Assembly (NCBI GenBank): GCA_947501625.1
Contig: CANMWN010000005.1
Span: 1 to 64,000 of the forward strand
Source of the DNA: an uncultured Flavobacteriaceae bacterium
GTDB taxonomy: Bacteria; Bacteroidota; Bacteroidia; Flavobacteriales; Flavobacteriaceae
Direction of reading: 5' to 3'
DNA: 64,000 bases
In this document: positions 26,515 to 37,876 of the stretch, piece after piece
How positions within the stretch are numbered: position 1 is the first letter of the stretch
How the letters are laid out: the number at the start of each line of letters is the position of its first letter
The notes under the pieces: model-generated
Database searches by the model: none
Told to the model about the DNA's origin: nothing
Seen by the model: the letters and a program-made list of their open reading frames with translations, nothing else
Translations under genes and position numbers: made by a program

Positions 26515-27850
26515 TCAACAACCCTTTTTTTATTTTTTCTACCAATTCTCCAATATCACCTGCTCCAATCATAACCTTAATCGTAGCCGAAGAATCTTTT
26601 ACTTTTTTCAACAAACTACCTTTAGTTGATAACTGCTTATTGGTAAGTTTTATTTTATCCAACAACCATTTTGAATTCACTCCTTCAATTGGCTCTTCTC
26701 TAGCTGGATAAATATCCAACAATATCAATTCATCAAACCTTGACAAACTGTCTGCAAATTCATCGGCAAAATCTCTAGTTCTACTAAACAAATGAGGCTG
26801 AAATATCGCCAACACTTTTTGTTTAGGATACATTTCTCTTACCGAATCTACCACAGCATTAATTTCTGTTGGATGATGAGCATAATCATCAATTAATACT
26901 AAATCTTCTCTTTTAATTTTATATGAAAACCTACGTTTAACACCTTTAAAAGATAGTAATGCTTTAGCAATGACTTGAAGTGAAACTCCATAAATATTAG
27001 CCATTGCCAAAGCAGCTACAGCATTTAGCACATTATGTTTTCCAGGGAGATGAAACTCCACATTTGTTATTATTTCTGTTGGAGTCATTACATCAAAAAT
27101 GTAAACTCCATTTTTTATTTTAAGATTATCAGCATAATAATCTGCCTTTTCATTCACTGCGTATGTGAACCCTTGAAGAGGCAAGCCTTTCTTTAATATT
27201 AAATTATCTGAAACCTTATTTGCAAATTCTTGAAATGAATTAGTTAATGCTTCTGCTTCACCATAAATATCCAAATGATCAGCATCCATAGAAGTTACAC
27301 ATGCAATATTTGGAGACAATCTTAAAAACGAACGATCATATTCATCTGCTTCAACTACCGAGACCTCTTCTCCTCCCAATATCAGATTTGAATTGTAATT
27401 TTCAGAAATACCACCCAAAAAAGATGTAGCATTTACGCTACCCTCTTTTAAAATATGACCCAAAATTGAAGATGTTGTTGTTTTACCATGCGTACCTGCC
27501 ACTGCCAAACAAAAAGAATTTTTGGTAATTTCTCCAAGAATTTCTGAACGCTTAAATATTTTGAAGTTATTTTTCTTAAAGTATTGCAATTCTTTATGAT
27601 TACTTTGAATTGCAGGAGTATAAACCACAATAGTATCTTCAGTATTTTTATATTGATTAGGTATCAAATCTATAGATTCGTTATAATGAATTTCTACTTT
27701 TAGAGTAGATAATGAATTTGTAATATCCGTTTGACTTCTATCATATCCAGCAACATTTTTGCCATTTACTGCAAAATATTTTGCCAAAGCACTCATACCG
27801 ATACCTCCAATACCAATAAAATAAACATTATGAATACTCTTTAAATTCAT
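26504..27850 (-). CDS. murC: UDP-N-acetylmuramate--L-alanine ligase
   Basis: 448 residues. It adds L-alanine to UDP-MurNAc in the cytosol, using ATP, the first peptide step of peptidoglycan synthesis. Motifs are [17 protein letters not shown] (UDP-binding), [15 protein letters not shown] (P-loop), [12 protein letters not shown] and [10 protein letters not shown]. It overlaps murG by four bases and ftsQ by 11, so translation is probably coupled along the cluster. Confidence 0.96.
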   Translation of the reverse strand: MNLKSIHNVYFIGIGGIGMSALAKYFAVNGKNVAGYDRSQTDITNSLSTLKVEIHYNESIDLIPNQYKNTEDTIVVYTPAIQSNHKELQYFKKNNFKIFKRSEILGEITKNSFCLAVAGTHGKTTTSSILGHILKEGSVNATSFLGGISENYNSNLILGGEEVSVVEADEYDRSFLRLSPNIACVTSMDADHLDIYGEAEALTNSFQEFANKVSDNLILKKGLPLQGFTYAVNEKADYYADNLKIKNGVYIFDVMTPTEIITNVEFHLPGKHNVLNAVAALAMANIYGVSLQVIAKALLSFKGVKRRFSYKIKREDLVLIDDYAHHPTEINAVVDSVREMYPKQKVLAIFQPHLFSRTRDFADEFADSLSRFDELILLDIYPAREEPIEGVNSKWLLDKIKLTNKQLSTKGSLLKKVKDSSATIKVMIGAGDIGELVEKIKKGLLNED

Positions 27851-28932
27851 TCTCTTATCAATTCCAAAATTTGATCAACTATATCTTTTGTAGCATTTGG
27901 TAATGCCATACTTTTTATATTATCACTTAGTTTTTTTTGTAATTTTTCATCTCCTATTAGTGCCAAAAATATTTTTTCAAAAGATCCTAAGTTCTTTTCT
28001 TCAATCATTATAGCACCATCATTTTCAACTATTGCTAATGCATTTTTAACTTGATGATTTTCAGCAACATTTGGTGAAGGAATAAAAATTGTTGGTTTGC
28101 CAACAATACATAATTCAGATATTGAACTAGCTCCAGCACGACTAATAATAAAATCCGCTGATGTATAAGCCTCATTCATATTGTTTAAAAATGAATGAAC
28201 TTGTATTCCACTTGAGTTATTATACTTCTTGTAGTCTTTGAAATATAACTTTCCAGTTTGCCATATTACTTGTACATTATTACCAATAAAAACATCTAAT
28301 TGCTCTTCTATCAATTGATTAATTCTTCTAGCTCCTAAACTACCTCCAAGAACAAGTAATGTTCTCTTAGATTTATCTAAACCAAAAGAATTACTGCTGC
28401 TATTCTTATTATTTAATAAATCTTCTCTAACTGGATTTCCAGTTTTTATAATTTTTTCTTCTGGAAAATAGCGTTGTAATTTATCATAGGCCACACATAT
28501 TTTCCTTGCTTTTTTCGCCAACAACTTATTTGTAATTCCAGGATAAGAATTTTGTTCTTGAATAACAGTTGGAATATTCCTTTTATTTGCCATAAACAAT
28601 GTTGGTCCACTTGCAAATCCACCTGTTCCAATAACAACAGTCGGTTTAAATTTTCTAACAATCTTTCTGGCATTCCATAAACTACTAACTAGTTTAAAAG
28701 GAAATGATAAATTTTGCAATGTTAAACTTCTCTGAATTCCTGAAATCCACAAACCTCTAATCTCATAACCGTTTTGAGGCACTTTTTCCATTTCCATACG
28801 CCCTTTAGCACCTACAAATAAGAATTTTGCGTTTGGAAAACGAGTTTTTATTTCATTCGCAATCGCAATAGCAGGATAAATATGACCTCCTGTTCCTCCT
28901 CCACTTAAAAGCACATTAATCGATTGTTTCAT
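27847..28932 (-). CDS. murG: UDP-N-acetylglucosamine--lipid II precursor transferase (MurG)
   Basis: 361 residues. It transfers GlcNAc onto lipid I to make lipid II at the inner face of the membrane. The N-terminal glycosyltransferase fold has [18 protein letters not shown]; the later part has [32 protein letters not shown] and [14 protein letters not shown], typical GT28 donor-site signatures. Overlaps ftsW by 17 bases and murC by four. Confidence 0.96.
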   Translation of the reverse strand: MKQSINVLLSGGGTGGHIYPAIAIANEIKTRFPNAKFLFVGAKGRMEMEKVPQNGYEIRGLWISGIQRSLTLQNLSFPFKLVSSLWNARKIVRKFKPTVVIGTGGFASGPTLFMANKRNIPTVIQEQNSYPGITNKLLAKKARKICVAYDKLQRYFPEEKIIKTGNPVREDLLNNKNSSSNSFGLDKSKRTLLVLGGSLGARRINQLIEEQLDVFIGNNVQVIWQTGKLYFKDYKKYNNSSGIQVHSFLNNMNEAYTSADFIISRAGASSISELCIVGKPTIFIPSPNVAENHQVKNALAIVENDGAIMIEEKNLGSFEKIFLALIGDEKLQKKLSDNIKSMALPNATKDIVDQILELIRE

Positions 28933-30112
28933 GCAAAATATTTAGAGGGTTTTCGTGTTCTAAATCGTTTGATCCACCATCTTTGACAGAACTTACACTT
29001 AATATCATTCCTATTGCAAAACAAGTCATCCATATTGAGGTTCCACCACTACTTATCAATGGTAAAGTTTGCCCTGTAACTGGAAATAAATGAACAGCAA
29101 CAGCCATATTTATAAGCGCTTGGAAGATTATTGGCAATCCAACTCCTACAACCAAGAGTGTTGCAAAAATTGTTTGCGCTTTTTTAGCCACCATCATTAT
29201 CCTAAAAAGCAATAAAAAATATACCAGTGCAACTCCTACACCGCCAATAATCAATCCATATTCTTCAACAATTATTGCATAAATAAAATCTGAAGATGAT
29301 TGTGGCAAAAAGTTCTTTTGGACACTTTTACCCGGGCCTTTACCTGCAATTCCTCCTGTTGCTATTGCAATTTTTGCCTTTTCTACTTGATACGCCTCTT
29401 CTTTACTTCCATCAGAAAAATTTTCTATTCTACTCTTCCAAGTATCTACACGATTAGGCATAGCATCTGGAAAGGCTAAAGCAATGAGTATAAAAAGTGA
29501 GAAAACCACCACTCCAATTCCTAATATATACCCTATAAATTTTATTGGATAACCTCCCAAAAAAGTCAATACAATAATCATAGAAAAAAGTATTGCTGTT
29601 GTAGAAAAGTTGGCTGGTAAAATCAATATTAAAATTGCTCCTACAGGTAACCATAATATTAAGAGACTTTCCTTAAAATCTATTGTTTTATCTTTATTTT
29701 TTGCCAAATATCTCGCAACATAAGTCATAACTACAAGACCTGCTAAAGTTGAAGTTTGAAATCCAATCCCTACAAAAGGAATACGAATCCATCGGCTGGC
29801 ATTTGCCCCACCTATTTCATTACCTTGTAATAAAGTATAAAGCAACAACACAAATACCAATGGCAGCATTAAGACAGAACCACCACTAAAATATCTATAA
29901 GGAATCTTATGAACTGCAAACAAAATAAAAAAACCTAGACAAAGCAGCATTGCATGTTTCATCAATATTGAAAAAGTACTTGACGCCGATTCTACAACAT
30001 ATACTAAATTAGTACTAGCACTATAAATGGGCATAAATGAAAATATTGCAAGTGCAACTATGAGCCCCCAAATTGCTCTATCACCTTTAATATTTTTAAG
30101 TATGCTTTTCAT
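28916..30112 (-). CDS. ftsW: Lipid II polymerase / division protein FtsW (SEDS)
   Basis: 398 residues with about ten hydrophobic helices. SEDS-family landmarks are [19 protein letters not shown], the GGYPIKF loop, [21 protein letters not shown]-type segment ([18 protein letters not shown]) and SSGGTSIWM near the C-terminus. It polymerises glycan strands with FtsI at the septum. Its position between murD and murG is typical. FtsW rather than RodA is chosen from the cluster position. Confidence 0.94.
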   Translation of the reverse strand: MKSILKNIKGDRAIWGLIVALAIFSFMPIYSASTNLVYVVESASSTFSILMKHAMLLCLGFFILFAVHKIPYRYFSGGSVLMLPLVFVLLLYTLLQGNEIGGANASRWIRIPFVGIGFQTSTLAGLVVMTYVARYLAKNKDKTIDFKESLLILWLPVGAILILILPANFSTTAILFSMIIVLTFLGGYPIKFIGYILGIGVVVFSLFILIALAFPDAMPNRVDTWKSRIENFSDGSKEEAYQVEKAKIAIATGGIAGKGPGKSVQKNFLPQSSSDFIYAIIVEEYGLIIGGVGVALVYFLLLFRIMMVAKKAQTIFATLLVVGVGLPIIFQALINMAVAVHLFPVTGQTLPLISSGGTSIWMTCFAIGMILSVSSVKDGGSNDLEHENPLNILHETID

Positions 30113-30115
30113 TTA

Positions 30116-31447
30116 TTACAACTCTCTTACTGCTTGCTTAAACTGCCTTCCTCTATCTTCATAATTGTCAAATAAGTCAAAACTTGCGCATGCTGGTGAA
30201 AGCAAGACTGAATCACCTTTTTCCGCTATTTTATAAGCTACTTTTACTGCTTCTTCTGCACCCATAGTTTCAACAATCAAATCAATTACATTTCCAAATG
30301 TGTTTACAATTTTTTGGTTATCTACTCCCAAACAAATTATCGCCTTTACCTTTTCTCTTACCAATGGCATTAAATCAAAATAATCATTACCTTTATCTAC
30401 TCCACCCACAATCCATACAGTTGGAGTTTTCATACTATCCAAAGCATAAAAAGTTGCATTTACATTTGTAGCTTTTGAATCATTGATATATTTCACACCA
30501 TTGATTTTCAAAACCTCCTCTAAACGATGTTCCGCTCCTTCAAAATCTTCTAAACTCTCACGAATAGTTTGTTTTCTTACTTTTAGCAATTGTGCTGTCA
30601 TAGCTGCAGCCATCGCATTTTTAACATTGTGTTTTCCTTGTAATGCTAGTGATGTAATTTTCATCTTGATTTCTTCTGTATTTGTCTTAATTATTATTTC
30701 TTCGTTATTTATATATGCACCTTTTTCATACTTTTTTTCTAATGAAAATGGCAGCAATTGACCTCTTATTTTGTTTTTAATCAACCAGTTATTGATATTT
30801 TCATCATCTCCATCATAAATTAAAAAATCATTCTCCGTTTGATTCATTGTTATTCTAAATTTAGAGGCTATATAATTCTCAAATTTATACTCATATCTAT
30901 CTAAATGATCAGGCGTAATATTGGTAATTATTGCAATATGAGGCCTAAAATTTTCTATTCCGTCAAGTTGAAAACTACTTAGTTCCAATACAAAATTTTC
31001 ATACTTGTTTTCTGACACTAAACCAGCAAAACTTTCACCAATATTTCCTCCCATTCCAACATTTAATCCTCCTTTTTCTAATACATGATGCGTCAACATT
31101 GTTGTAGTTGTCTTACCATTTGACCCTGTAACACCGACTACTAAATCATCTGAAAATTCTGATGCAAATTCAATCTCCGATATCACTTTAATTCCTAATT
31201 CATGTAACCTTCTGATTAATAAAACAGAATCAGGAATTCCAGGACTTTTCACGACTACATCTGCTAAGGAAATTACATCTTCACTATGTTGATTTTCTTC
31301 AAATGAAATTTCATTAATCAAAAGAACTTGTTTATATTTTTTTGCTATTGTTCCTTTATCGGAAACAAAAACTTTATAGCCTTTTTGCTTTCCTAGAATT
31401 GCTGCTCCAACTCCACTTTCTCCAGCACCAAGAACTACTAACTTCAT
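30116..31447 (-). CDS. murD: UDP-N-acetylmuramoylalanine--D-glutamate ligase
   Basis: 443 residues. It adds D-glutamate to UDP-MurNAc-Ala. N-terminal KLVVLGAGESGVGAAILG, P-loop VTGSNGKTTTTMLTH, EHRLEEVLKINGVKYINDSKATN and a C-terminal LLSPACASFDLFDNYEDRG are the Mur ligase signatures of MurD. It is directly abutted by mraY and three bases before ftsW. Confidence 0.96.
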   Translation of the reverse strand: MKLVVLGAGESGVGAAILGKQKGYKVFVSDKGTIAKKYKQVLLINEISFEENQHSEDVISLADVVVKSPGIPDSVLLIRRLHELGIKVISEIEFASEFSDDLVVGVTGSNGKTTTTMLTHHVLEKGGLNVGMGGNIGESFAGLVSENKYENFVLELSSFQLDGIENFRPHIAIITNITPDHLDRYEYKFENYIASKFRITMNQTENDFLIYDGDDENINNWLIKNKIRGQLLPFSLEKKYEKGAYINNEEIIIKTNTEEIKMKITSLALQGKHNVKNAMAAAMTAQLLKVRKQTIRESLEDFEGAEHRLEEVLKINGVKYINDSKATNVNATFYALDSMKTPTVWIVGGVDKGNDYFDLMPLVREKVKAIICLGVDNQKIVNTFGNVIDLIVETMGAEEAVKVAYKIAEKGDSVLLSPACASFDLFDNYEDRGRQFKQAVREL

Positions 31448-32674
31448 CTATCTCAATTTTAATGTTACAATAGATAAAACTGCTAACAGTATCCCAACAA
31501 TCCAAAAACGAGTAACTATTTTACTCTCATGATATCCTAACTTTTGATAATGATGATGTAATGGCGACATCTTAAAAATTCTTCTACCTTCACCAAACTT
31601 CTTTTTGGTATATTTAAAATATCCTACTTGTAAAATCACTGATAAATTCTCGGCTAAAAAGATTCCAGCAAGTATTGGGATTAATAATTCTTTACGAGTT
31701 GCAATGGCAAGCACTGCTATAATCCCACCAATAGTCAAACTACCTGTATCTCCCATAAAAACTTGAGCAGGAAATGTATTATACCATAAAAACCCAATCA
31801 ATGCACCAGCAAATGCACTTATATATATTACCATTTCACCAGAATTTGGTATATACATTACGTCCAAATAATCGGCAAAAATGATATTTCCAGAAATCCA
31901 TGCAAAAACTCCCAACGTAGCAACTATAATCACAGAAGATCCTGCAGCCAACCCATCTATACCGTCAGTTAAATTTGCTCCATTTGAAACAGCAGTAATA
32001 ATAAAAATCACTATCGGTATAAAAATTAGCCAAGCATAATCTTCGTAATCTTCACCTAACCAACTTAGCGATTTCGAATAATCTAATTCATTATTCTTAA
32101 AAAAAGGAACTGTTGTTTTTGATGACTTGTGCTCATTGCCGAAAACTTGTCTCGAGCCATCTTCGGCAATTTGCACAACATGCTGGGGCAATTCTTCCTT
32201 TATTGTAACTTCATCGTTAAAGAAAAGTAAACTTCCAACTATTAAACCAAGTCCAACCTGACCTAATACTTTGAACCTACCTTTTAAACCTTCTTTATCT
32301 TTTTTAAATATTTTTATATAATCATCTAAAAAACCAATAGCACCCATCCATATGGTGGTTATTATCAAAATGATAATGTAGATATTATCCAACTTAGCAA
32401 ATAAAAATACTGGAATCAATGTTGCTAAAATAATAATCACTCCTCCCATGGTCGGAGTCCCTGCTTTTTGTTCCTGTCCATCTAAACCTAACGCTCGAAC
32501 AGTCTCTCCAACTTGCTTCTTTCTCAAAAAGTTGATTATTTTTTTTCCATAAATTGTTGAAATCAATAATGAAAAAATAAAAGCAATTGCTGCCCTAAAG
32601 GTTATATACTGAAATAGTCCAGCCCCTGCTAATTGGTATTCACTTTCTAAATATTCGAACAAATAATATAACAT
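31448..32674 (-). CDS. mraY: Phospho-N-acetylmuramoyl-pentapeptide transferase
   Basis: 408 residues, about ten transmembrane helices. It moves phospho-MurNAc-pentapeptide from UDP to undecaprenyl phosphate, forming lipid I. Signatures are [46 protein letters not shown] and the C-terminal [10 protein letters not shown] with the catalytic-site histidines. It is longer than E. coli MraY (360) because of a polar insertion around residues 150-200 ([17 protein letters not shown] and on), which I believe is usual in Bacteroidetes. It abuts murD with no gap. Confidence 0.96.
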   Translation of the reverse strand: MLYYLFEYLESEYQLAGAGLFQYITFRAAIAFIFSLLISTIYGKKIINFLRKKQVGETVRALGLDGQEQKAGTPTMGGVIIILATLIPVFLFAKLDNIYIIILIITTIWMGAIGFLDDYIKIFKKDKEGLKGRFKVLGQVGLGLIVGSLLFFNDEVTIKEELPQHVVQIAEDGSRQVFGNEHKSSKTTVPFFKNNELDYSKSLSWLGEDYEDYAWLIFIPIVIFIITAVSNGANLTDGIDGLAAGSSVIIVATLGVFAWISGNIIFADYLDVMYIPNSGEMVIYISAFAGALIGFLWYNTFPAQVFMGDTGSLTIGGIIAVLAIATRKELLIPILAGIFLAENLSVILQVGYFKYTKKKFGEGRRIFKMSPLHHHYQKLGYHESKIVTRFWIVGILLAVLSIVTLKLR

Positions 32675-32675
32675 C

Positions 32676-34139
32676 CTATTTCTGTAATTCTTTTAATATT
32701 TTCTTTGCTTTTTGGTAATCATCAAAATCATATTTCACACCATTTATTTCTTGATACGTTTCATGTCCTTTACCAGCAATCAAGACTATATCGCCTCTAT
32801 CAGCAAACTTCCCAGCAGTTTTAATTGCTTGTTCACGATCTAGAATCGACAATGTTTTATTATAATTTTCTGGAGTAACTCCTTTTTCGATATCACTTAA
32901 AATTTCTTGAGGATTTTCTGTTCTAGGATTATCGGAAGTAAAAATCACTTGCGAACTTAAAAATGAAGCTATATGGCCCATTTTTGGGCGTTTTGTTTTA
33001 TCTCTATCTCCACCACAACCAACAACTGTTATCACTTTTTCATTTCCAGTTCTAATACTGTTAATTGTTTCTAACACATTTTTCAATGCATCTGGAGTGT
33101 GAGCATAATCAACAATTGTTGTAATTCCACCATCTGAAATAAAATATTCAAAACGTCCAGAAACATTTTCTAACTCACTCAACAAACGTAAGTTCTCTAT
33201 CTTTTCAAGACCCAATAAATCTGCAGAACTATAAATTGCCAACAAATTATAAGCATTAAAATTTCCTATCAGTTTAACCCAAACTTCAGCACCATCAATA
33301 TTTAATAACAATCCTGAAAAACGGCTCTCCAAAATTTTTGCTCGATAGTCTGCCAATGATTTTAAAGCATAAGTCACTTTTTGAGCTTTCGTATTTTGCA
33401 ACATCACCATTCCATTCTTGTCATCAGTATTTACTAGTGCAAATGCTGTTTTAGGGAGGTTGTCAAAGAAAGATTTCTTTACATCTCTATATTCTGCAAA
33501 GGAATTGTGATAATCTAAATGATCATGGCTAAGGTTGGTAAATATTCCTCCTGAAAAATGCAATCCATCTGTACGTTTTTGATGAATTCCGTGAGAAGAC
33601 ACTTCCATAAAGCAATATTCTACACCTTCTTGAATCATTAAGTGTAAATAATGATTGATTGAAACAGAATCAGGGGTTGTATGTGTCGCCACATATTCTG
33701 TTTCATCAACCATTATCTTCACAGTAGAAAGCAATCCGACTTTATAACCTGACTTCCTGATTAAATTATATAGCAAAGTAGCAATAGTTGTTTTACCATT
33801 AGTACCCGTAATTCCAACTAATTGTATTTTTTTTGATGGATTATCATAAAAATTCGACGCTATTATTGCTAAAGCGCTATTTGAATCTTCAACTTTAACA
33901 TAAGTGATGCTTTTATTAATTTCTTTAGGAAATTCTTGACAAACTATTACTACTGCTCCAAGTCCAACAGCCTTATCGATATAATTGTGTCCATCTACAG
34001 TCACACCTTTTTGAGCAACAAAAAGAGTGTTATTTTTTACTTTTCTTGAATCGAAAATGACTTCATTTATAAACACATCTGTTGAGCCATAAACTTCGTT
34101 TACAGCAACACCATACAATATGTCTTTTAAAACTTTCAT
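32676..34139 (-). CDS. murE: UDP-MurNAc-tripeptide synthetase (MurE, meso-DAP type)
   Basis: 487 residues. It adds the third residue to the peptidoglycan stem peptide. P-loop [17 protein letters not shown], the HTTPDS segment and [13 protein letters not shown] are Mur ligase signatures. The DNPRTENP motif (FTSDNPRTE) is the MurE signature that selects meso-diaminopimelate, so the wall is predicted to contain DAP. The ATG overlaps the ftsI stop by one base (TAATG). No murF is found beside it; in this cluster murF and ddl are missing. Confidence 0.95.
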   Translation of the reverse strand: MKVLKDILYGVAVNEVYGSTDVFINEVIFDSRKVKNNTLFVAQKGVTVDGHNYIDKAVGLGAVVIVCQEFPKEINKSITYVKVEDSNSALAIIASNFYDNPSKKIQLVGITGTNGKTTIATLLYNLIRKSGYKVGLLSTVKIMVDETEYVATHTTPDSVSINHYLHLMIQEGVEYCFMEVSSHGIHQKRTDGLHFSGGIFTNLSHDHLDYHNSFAEYRDVKKSFFDNLPKTAFALVNTDDKNGMVMLQNTKAQKVTYALKSLADYRAKILESRFSGLLLNIDGAEVWVKLIGNFNAYNLLAIYSSADLLGLEKIENLRLLSELENVSGRFEYFISDGGITTIVDYAHTPDALKNVLETINSIRTGNEKVITVVGCGGDRDKTKRPKMGHIASFLSSQVIFTSDNPRTENPQEILSDIEKGVTPENYNKTLSILDREQAIKTAGKFADRGDIVLIAGKGHETYQEINGVKYDFDDYQKAKKILKELQK

Positions 34140-36142
34140 TAAGATAATTCCAATTGTATTACTTTCCCTTTAATTAATTTTGAACCTTTCTCTATAGATT
34201 GACTCACCACTTTTCCATTGCCATTGAAGTGAACTTTTAATCCCAAATTTTCTAATAATGAAACGGCATCCATCCCAACCATTCCTTTAACATTTGGAAC
34301 TTTCTTATTTCCATTCGCTTCAACATTATTATAGTTTTCAAAGTTTTTATCAACGCTTGCAAATTGTGGCTTTGAATTATTAATCTCTTTTAATAAAGGC
34401 ACGTTTGTATAAATTTTTTGAGCAATATCTTTAAAGACTGGACCCGAAACATCAGCTCCATAATATCCTTTTTCAACTTTTGGTTTATGAATAACCACTA
34501 TACATGAATACTTAGGATTATCTGCAGGGAAATAACCTGTAAAAGATGATATATACCTTTTATTTTGCTCCCAATCATCCATCCAATATTCTGTTCTTGC
34601 AGTTCCTGTCTTTCCAGCCATAGAAAAATCTTTAGAATATAAAGTTTTAGCAGTTCCTCTTTCAACCACATTTTTCATCATCTCTTTCACTTTATTAATG
34701 GTTGATTGAGAACAAATTTTAGAATCAATTACTTCTTTATTGAAAACCTCCACTTTTTTATCCCAAGAACGAATTTCTTTTACAAGTCGCGGCTTCACCA
34801 TTTCTCCATTATTTGCAATGGCATTGTAAAAAGTTAATGTTTGTAAAGGAGTCAAACTCAAATTATATCCATATGCAATAGACGGCAAAGCATTTTTACT
34901 CCAAATTTTATCGCCAGGAGATGGAATATTTGGGGTTCCTTCTCCTTTTTTGATTGATAAATTCAACTTTTTGTTTAAATGCATCGATTTTAAAGAATTG
35001 ATGAATTTATTTGGGTTTTTATTGAAGTTTTCATCAATAAGTCTTGCAAAGCCAATATTTGAAGAAACTTCAAAAGCCTTTGCTGCTGAAATTTCACCAT
35101 AACCACCATGTTTTGAATCTCCAATATACCTACCATACATTCTATATCTACCTTTACCAGTATCTACAACAGTACTTGAATCAATAACTTTCGCCTCAAG
35201 GGCTGCTATCATTGACATTAATTTAAATGCCGATCCTGGCTCATGAGATTCTCCAATGGCATAATTCAATCTTTCATAATACTTTCCTTCTTTAGTTCTA
35301 CCTAAATTAGAAATCGCTTTAATCTCTCCTGTTTCAGTTTCCATAACAACCACACATCCATGATCAGCGTTATAATACTCTAATTGTCTCAACAACGAGT
35401 GATGTGCTATATCCTGAATGTTTACATTAATTGTTGTAATGATATCACGCCCATCTTGTGGCTCCACTTCATTACTGTCATTTATAGGCTTCCATTGTCC
35501 TTGTGCAATTCGCTGTTTTAATCTCCAACCAGACTTTCCTCTTAAATAAACTTTAAATGCACCTTCAATTCCTGGTGCTCCACGATAATCATCATACCCA
35601 ATTGTACGTTCAGCAATTTTACCTAAAGGGTGTTCGCGCTTTGTAGATTGCTCGGCAATAAAACCTCCTTTATACATTCCTAAATTAAAAATTGGGAATG
35701 TTTTCATTTTTTGACAATCTAAATAGCCTACATTTCGCGCTATCAATAAATATTTATTTGGTTTTGGCTTTTTATTTCTTGCTTTCCTAATTAGTCTTAC
35801 ATAATAATCTGACGACTTGCCTAACATTTTAGACAACTCAATTGAAAGTCCTTGAATATTTTCTTCAAATACAGTATCATCATCAGGTTTTGAAGCATCC
35901 ATTCTTATTTCATATCTAGTCATTGAAGTAGCTAACAAACTACCATCATCAGCATAGACATTACCTCGATTAGCATGAATGGTATCATTTTTAATCGTTT
36001 TCTTTTCTGAAATGTTTTTATACTTATCGCCTTCTAAATATTGAATTCTTGTCAACTGGACGACTATTGCGATAAAGAACAAGGTCAAGAAGACAAAGAA
36101 GAAATATAATCTACTTAATATGTTCTTTTTTTCTGTTGCCAA
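34139..36142 (-). CDS. ftsI: Division-specific penicillin-binding protein 3 (transpeptidase)
   Basis: 667 residues. One N-terminal transmembrane helix (about 11-28) is followed by the PBP dimerisation domain (RGNVYADDGSLLATSMTRYEIRMD). The transpeptidase domain has the SxxK motif SAFK (in HEPGSAFKLMS), SxN in SSNIG and KTG in AGKTGTART. The C-terminus holds one PASTA domain (VPNVKGMVGMDAVSLLENLG), a feature of the Bacteroidetes enzyme not found in E. coli FtsI. It cross-links septal peptidoglycan with FtsW and is the target of beta-lactams. Three bases separate it from ftsL. Confidence 0.95.
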   Translation of the reverse strand: MATEKKNILSRLYFFFVFLTLFFIAIVVQLTRIQYLEGDKYKNISEKKTIKNDTIHANRGNVYADDGSLLATSMTRYEIRMDASKPDDDTVFEENIQGLSIELSKMLGKSSDYYVRLIRKARNKKPKPNKYLLIARNVGYLDCQKMKTFPIFNLGMYKGGFIAEQSTKREHPLGKIAERTIGYDDYRGAPGIEGAFKVYLRGKSGWRLKQRIAQGQWKPINDSNEVEPQDGRDIITTINVNIQDIAHHSLLRQLEYYNADHGCVVVMETETGEIKAISNLGRTKEGKYYERLNYAIGESHEPGSAFKLMSMIAALEAKVIDSSTVVDTGKGRYRMYGRYIGDSKHGGYGEISAAKAFEVSSNIGFARLIDENFNKNPNKFINSLKSMHLNKKLNLSIKKGEGTPNIPSPGDKIWSKNALPSIAYGYNLSLTPLQTLTFYNAIANNGEMVKPRLVKEIRSWDKKVEVFNKEVIDSKICSQSTINKVKEMMKNVVERGTAKTLYSKDFSMAGKTGTARTEYWMDDWEQNKRYISSFTGYFPADNPKYSCIVVIHKPKVEKGYYGADVSGPVFKDIAQKIYTNVPLLKEINNSKPQFASVDKNFENYNNVEANGNKKVPNVKGMVGMDAVSLLENLGLKVHFNGNGKVVSQSIEKGSKLIKGKVIQLELS

Positions 36143-36145
36143 TTC

Positions 36146-36478
36146 TTAATCTACTTTACTTTTTATTACTCTAATTTTTTTTGGTGGATTTTCCGACGGC
36201 AGCAATCCACGCACTGCTACTTTTCTTTGAATTGCCGACTCCAACTCCAATTGCATGACTTTGGTTCGAGTATCAACAAATTCAGCTTTCAACTCCCTTA
36301 TCTCTTTATTCAACTCAGCAATTCGTAAAACTTTTTTATCAGAACTATGAGATCTTGATATCATAAATAACAAAAGAATGACGACAAAAATGATTATCCT
36401 CCAATTCTTAAAAGCATCCTCACTTATCAAGAATTTTCCTTTTAAAATGTTATATATGTTTTGCTTTACTTTAGACAT
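36146..36478 (-). CDS. ftsL: FtsL-like divisome protein
   Basis: 110 residues with one transmembrane helix (about 28-44, IIIFVVILLLFMI) and a following coiled-coil (VLRIAELNKEIRELKAEFVDTRTKVMQLELES). That is the FtsL layout: a small bitopic protein that with FtsB and FtsQ recruits FtsW/FtsI. Sequence conservation is weak, so the position between rsmH and ftsI supports the call. It directly abuts rsmH. Confidence 0.85.
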   Translation of the reverse strand: MSKVKQNIYNILKGKFLISEDAFKNWRIIIFVVILLLFMISRSHSSDKKVLRIAELNKEIRELKAEFVDTRTKVMQLELESAIQRKVAVRGLLPSENPPKKIRVIKSKVD

Positions 36479-37387
36479 TTATAATTTCACCCCTATTCTC
36501 AATTTTGCGCTTCTTGCTCGATTGTTTTTCTTAACCTCTTCTTTGGTAGGCAATATCATTTTTCCAACTTTTTTTAATGGAACTTCAAAATTCCCATAAA
36601 AATCTTTTTCTGGCTCTCCTTCAAATAATCCGTTTTGAATAAATCTTTTTACTAGTCTATCTTCCAATGAGTGATAAGAAATAACACTAAGCCTACCCTT
36701 TTCATTTAACAATTCAGGAACCTGCATCAAAAACTCTTTCAACACCTCCAACTCTTGATTCACCTCAATACGAATTGCTTGAAATATTTGCGCCAAAATC
36801 TTATGTTCTTTTGCATTTGGCAAATGCCTTTTTAACGCTTCTTTCAATTCAAAACTTGTCTTAATTTTCTTCTCTCGTCTTGAATTGACAATGTCTCGAG
36901 CCAACACCCTAGCATTTCTCAATTCGCCATATAAAAAAAGGATATCGCTCAATTTTTCTTCAGAATACTCATTAACAATTTTGTAAGCCGATAGGTTATC
37001 TTTCTGATTCATTCTCATATCCAACTTCGCATCAAATCGAGTTGAAAACCCACGTTCCGCCTCATCAAACTGATGAGAAGAAACTCCCAAATCAGCCAAA
37101 ATTCCATCTACTTTTTTTACACCATAAAATCTTAAGAACCTTTTTATATACCTGAAATTTTCAGGAATCAACACCAACCTATCATCATCAATTAAATTAT
37201 CTTGAGCGTCAACATCTTGATCAAAAGCAAACAACTTCCCATTAACACCAAGTCTATTTAAAATCTCTCTTGAATGACCTCCTCCTCCAAAAGTAACATC
37301 AACATAAACCCCTTCTTGATTGATATTCAAACCATCAATACTTTCATTAAGCATTACCGGATTATGATACTCCGCCATCCTCATCAT
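36479..37387 (-). CDS. rsmH: 16S rRNA (cytosine1402-N4)-methyltransferase
   Basis: 302 residues. It methylates N4 of C1402 in 16S rRNA of the P site. Signatures are YHNPVMLNESIDGL, DVTFGGGGHSREIL (SAM site), LADLGVSSHQFDEAERGFSTR and SYHSLEDRLVKRFI. ATG codons at 37387, 37384 and 37378 are all possible; the third (MAEYHNP) fits the family start best. It overlaps mraZ by 17-26 bases depending on the start. Confidence 0.95.
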   Translation of the reverse strand: MMRMAEYHNPVMLNESIDGLNINQEGVYVDVTFGGGGHSREILNRLGVNGKLFAFDQDVDAQDNLIDDDRLVLIPENFRYIKRFLRFYGVKKVDGILADLGVSSHQFDEAERGFSTRFDAKLDMRMNQKDNLSAYKIVNEYSEEKLSDILFLYGELRNARVLARDIVNSRREKKIKTSFELKEALKRHLPNAKEHKILAQIFQAIRIEVNQELEVLKEFLMQVPELLNEKGRLSVISYHSLEDRLVKRFIQNGLFEGEPEKDFYGNFEVPLKKVGKMILPTKEEVKKNNRARSAKLRIGVKL

Positions 37388-37838
37388 CAGTTACATTACC
37401 CATCACTTGTTCAGCCAACTCTGCAAAATCTTCTGTTGCAGCATCAATTGCTAATTCATACTTCTGCTTATCCCAAATCTCAATAATATTTAATGCCGAA
37501 GACAAAACAATTTCTTTTTTAATCCCTGCAAATTTTTGCAAATCCGAAGGAATTAGCAACCTTCCAGAAGCATCCAACTCAATCATTTTTAAACCTGCTG
37601 TAAACAATCTTATAAAGTCATTATTCTTCTTTACAAACCTATTTAACTTATTTACTTTAAGCATCATAGCATTCCACTCTGACATTGGGTACAATTCCAA
37701 ACAAGGTTGAAAAACTGACCGTTTCAACACAAAACCATCTTGCAAAACAGGCATTAATTGCTTCTTTAAAGCAGATGACAGCATCAATCTACCTTTCACA
37801 TCAGCTTTACATTCGTATGTTCCAATTAGGTTTATCAT
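37362..37838 (-). CDS. mraZ: Transcriptional regulator and cell-division operon repressor MraZ
   Basis: 158 residues, two AbrB-like SpoVT domains, with the conserved DxxxR motifs DVKGR (about 14-18) and DASGR (about 90-94). MraZ forms a ring and binds spaced repeats upstream of its own operon; here such repeats are found at 37877-37906. It starts the minus-strand dcw cluster and overlaps rsmH. The start ATG at 37836-37838 gives the usual MINLIGTYECKADVKGR start. Confidence 0.95.
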   Translation of the reverse strand: MINLIGTYECKADVKGRLMLSSALKKQLMPVLQDGFVLKRSVFQPCLELYPMSEWNAMMLKVNKLNRFVKKNNDFIRLFTAGLKMIELDASGRLLIPSDLQKFAGIKKEIVLSSALNIIEIWDKQKYELAIDAATEDFAELAEQVMGNVTDDEDGGVS

Positions 37839-37857
37839 TAATTCTTGGTAATGTTTT

Positions 37858-37865
37858 CAAAAGTA
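37858..37865 (-). promoter_or_regulatory. Probable -7 box of the dcw cluster promoter
   Basis: On the minus strand TACTTTTG fits TAnnTTTG, 19 bases before the mraZ ATG. No TTTG -33 box is evident because that region is occupied by the MraZ-type repeats. Confidence 0.5.
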
Positions 37866-37876
37866 AAAAATTTATT

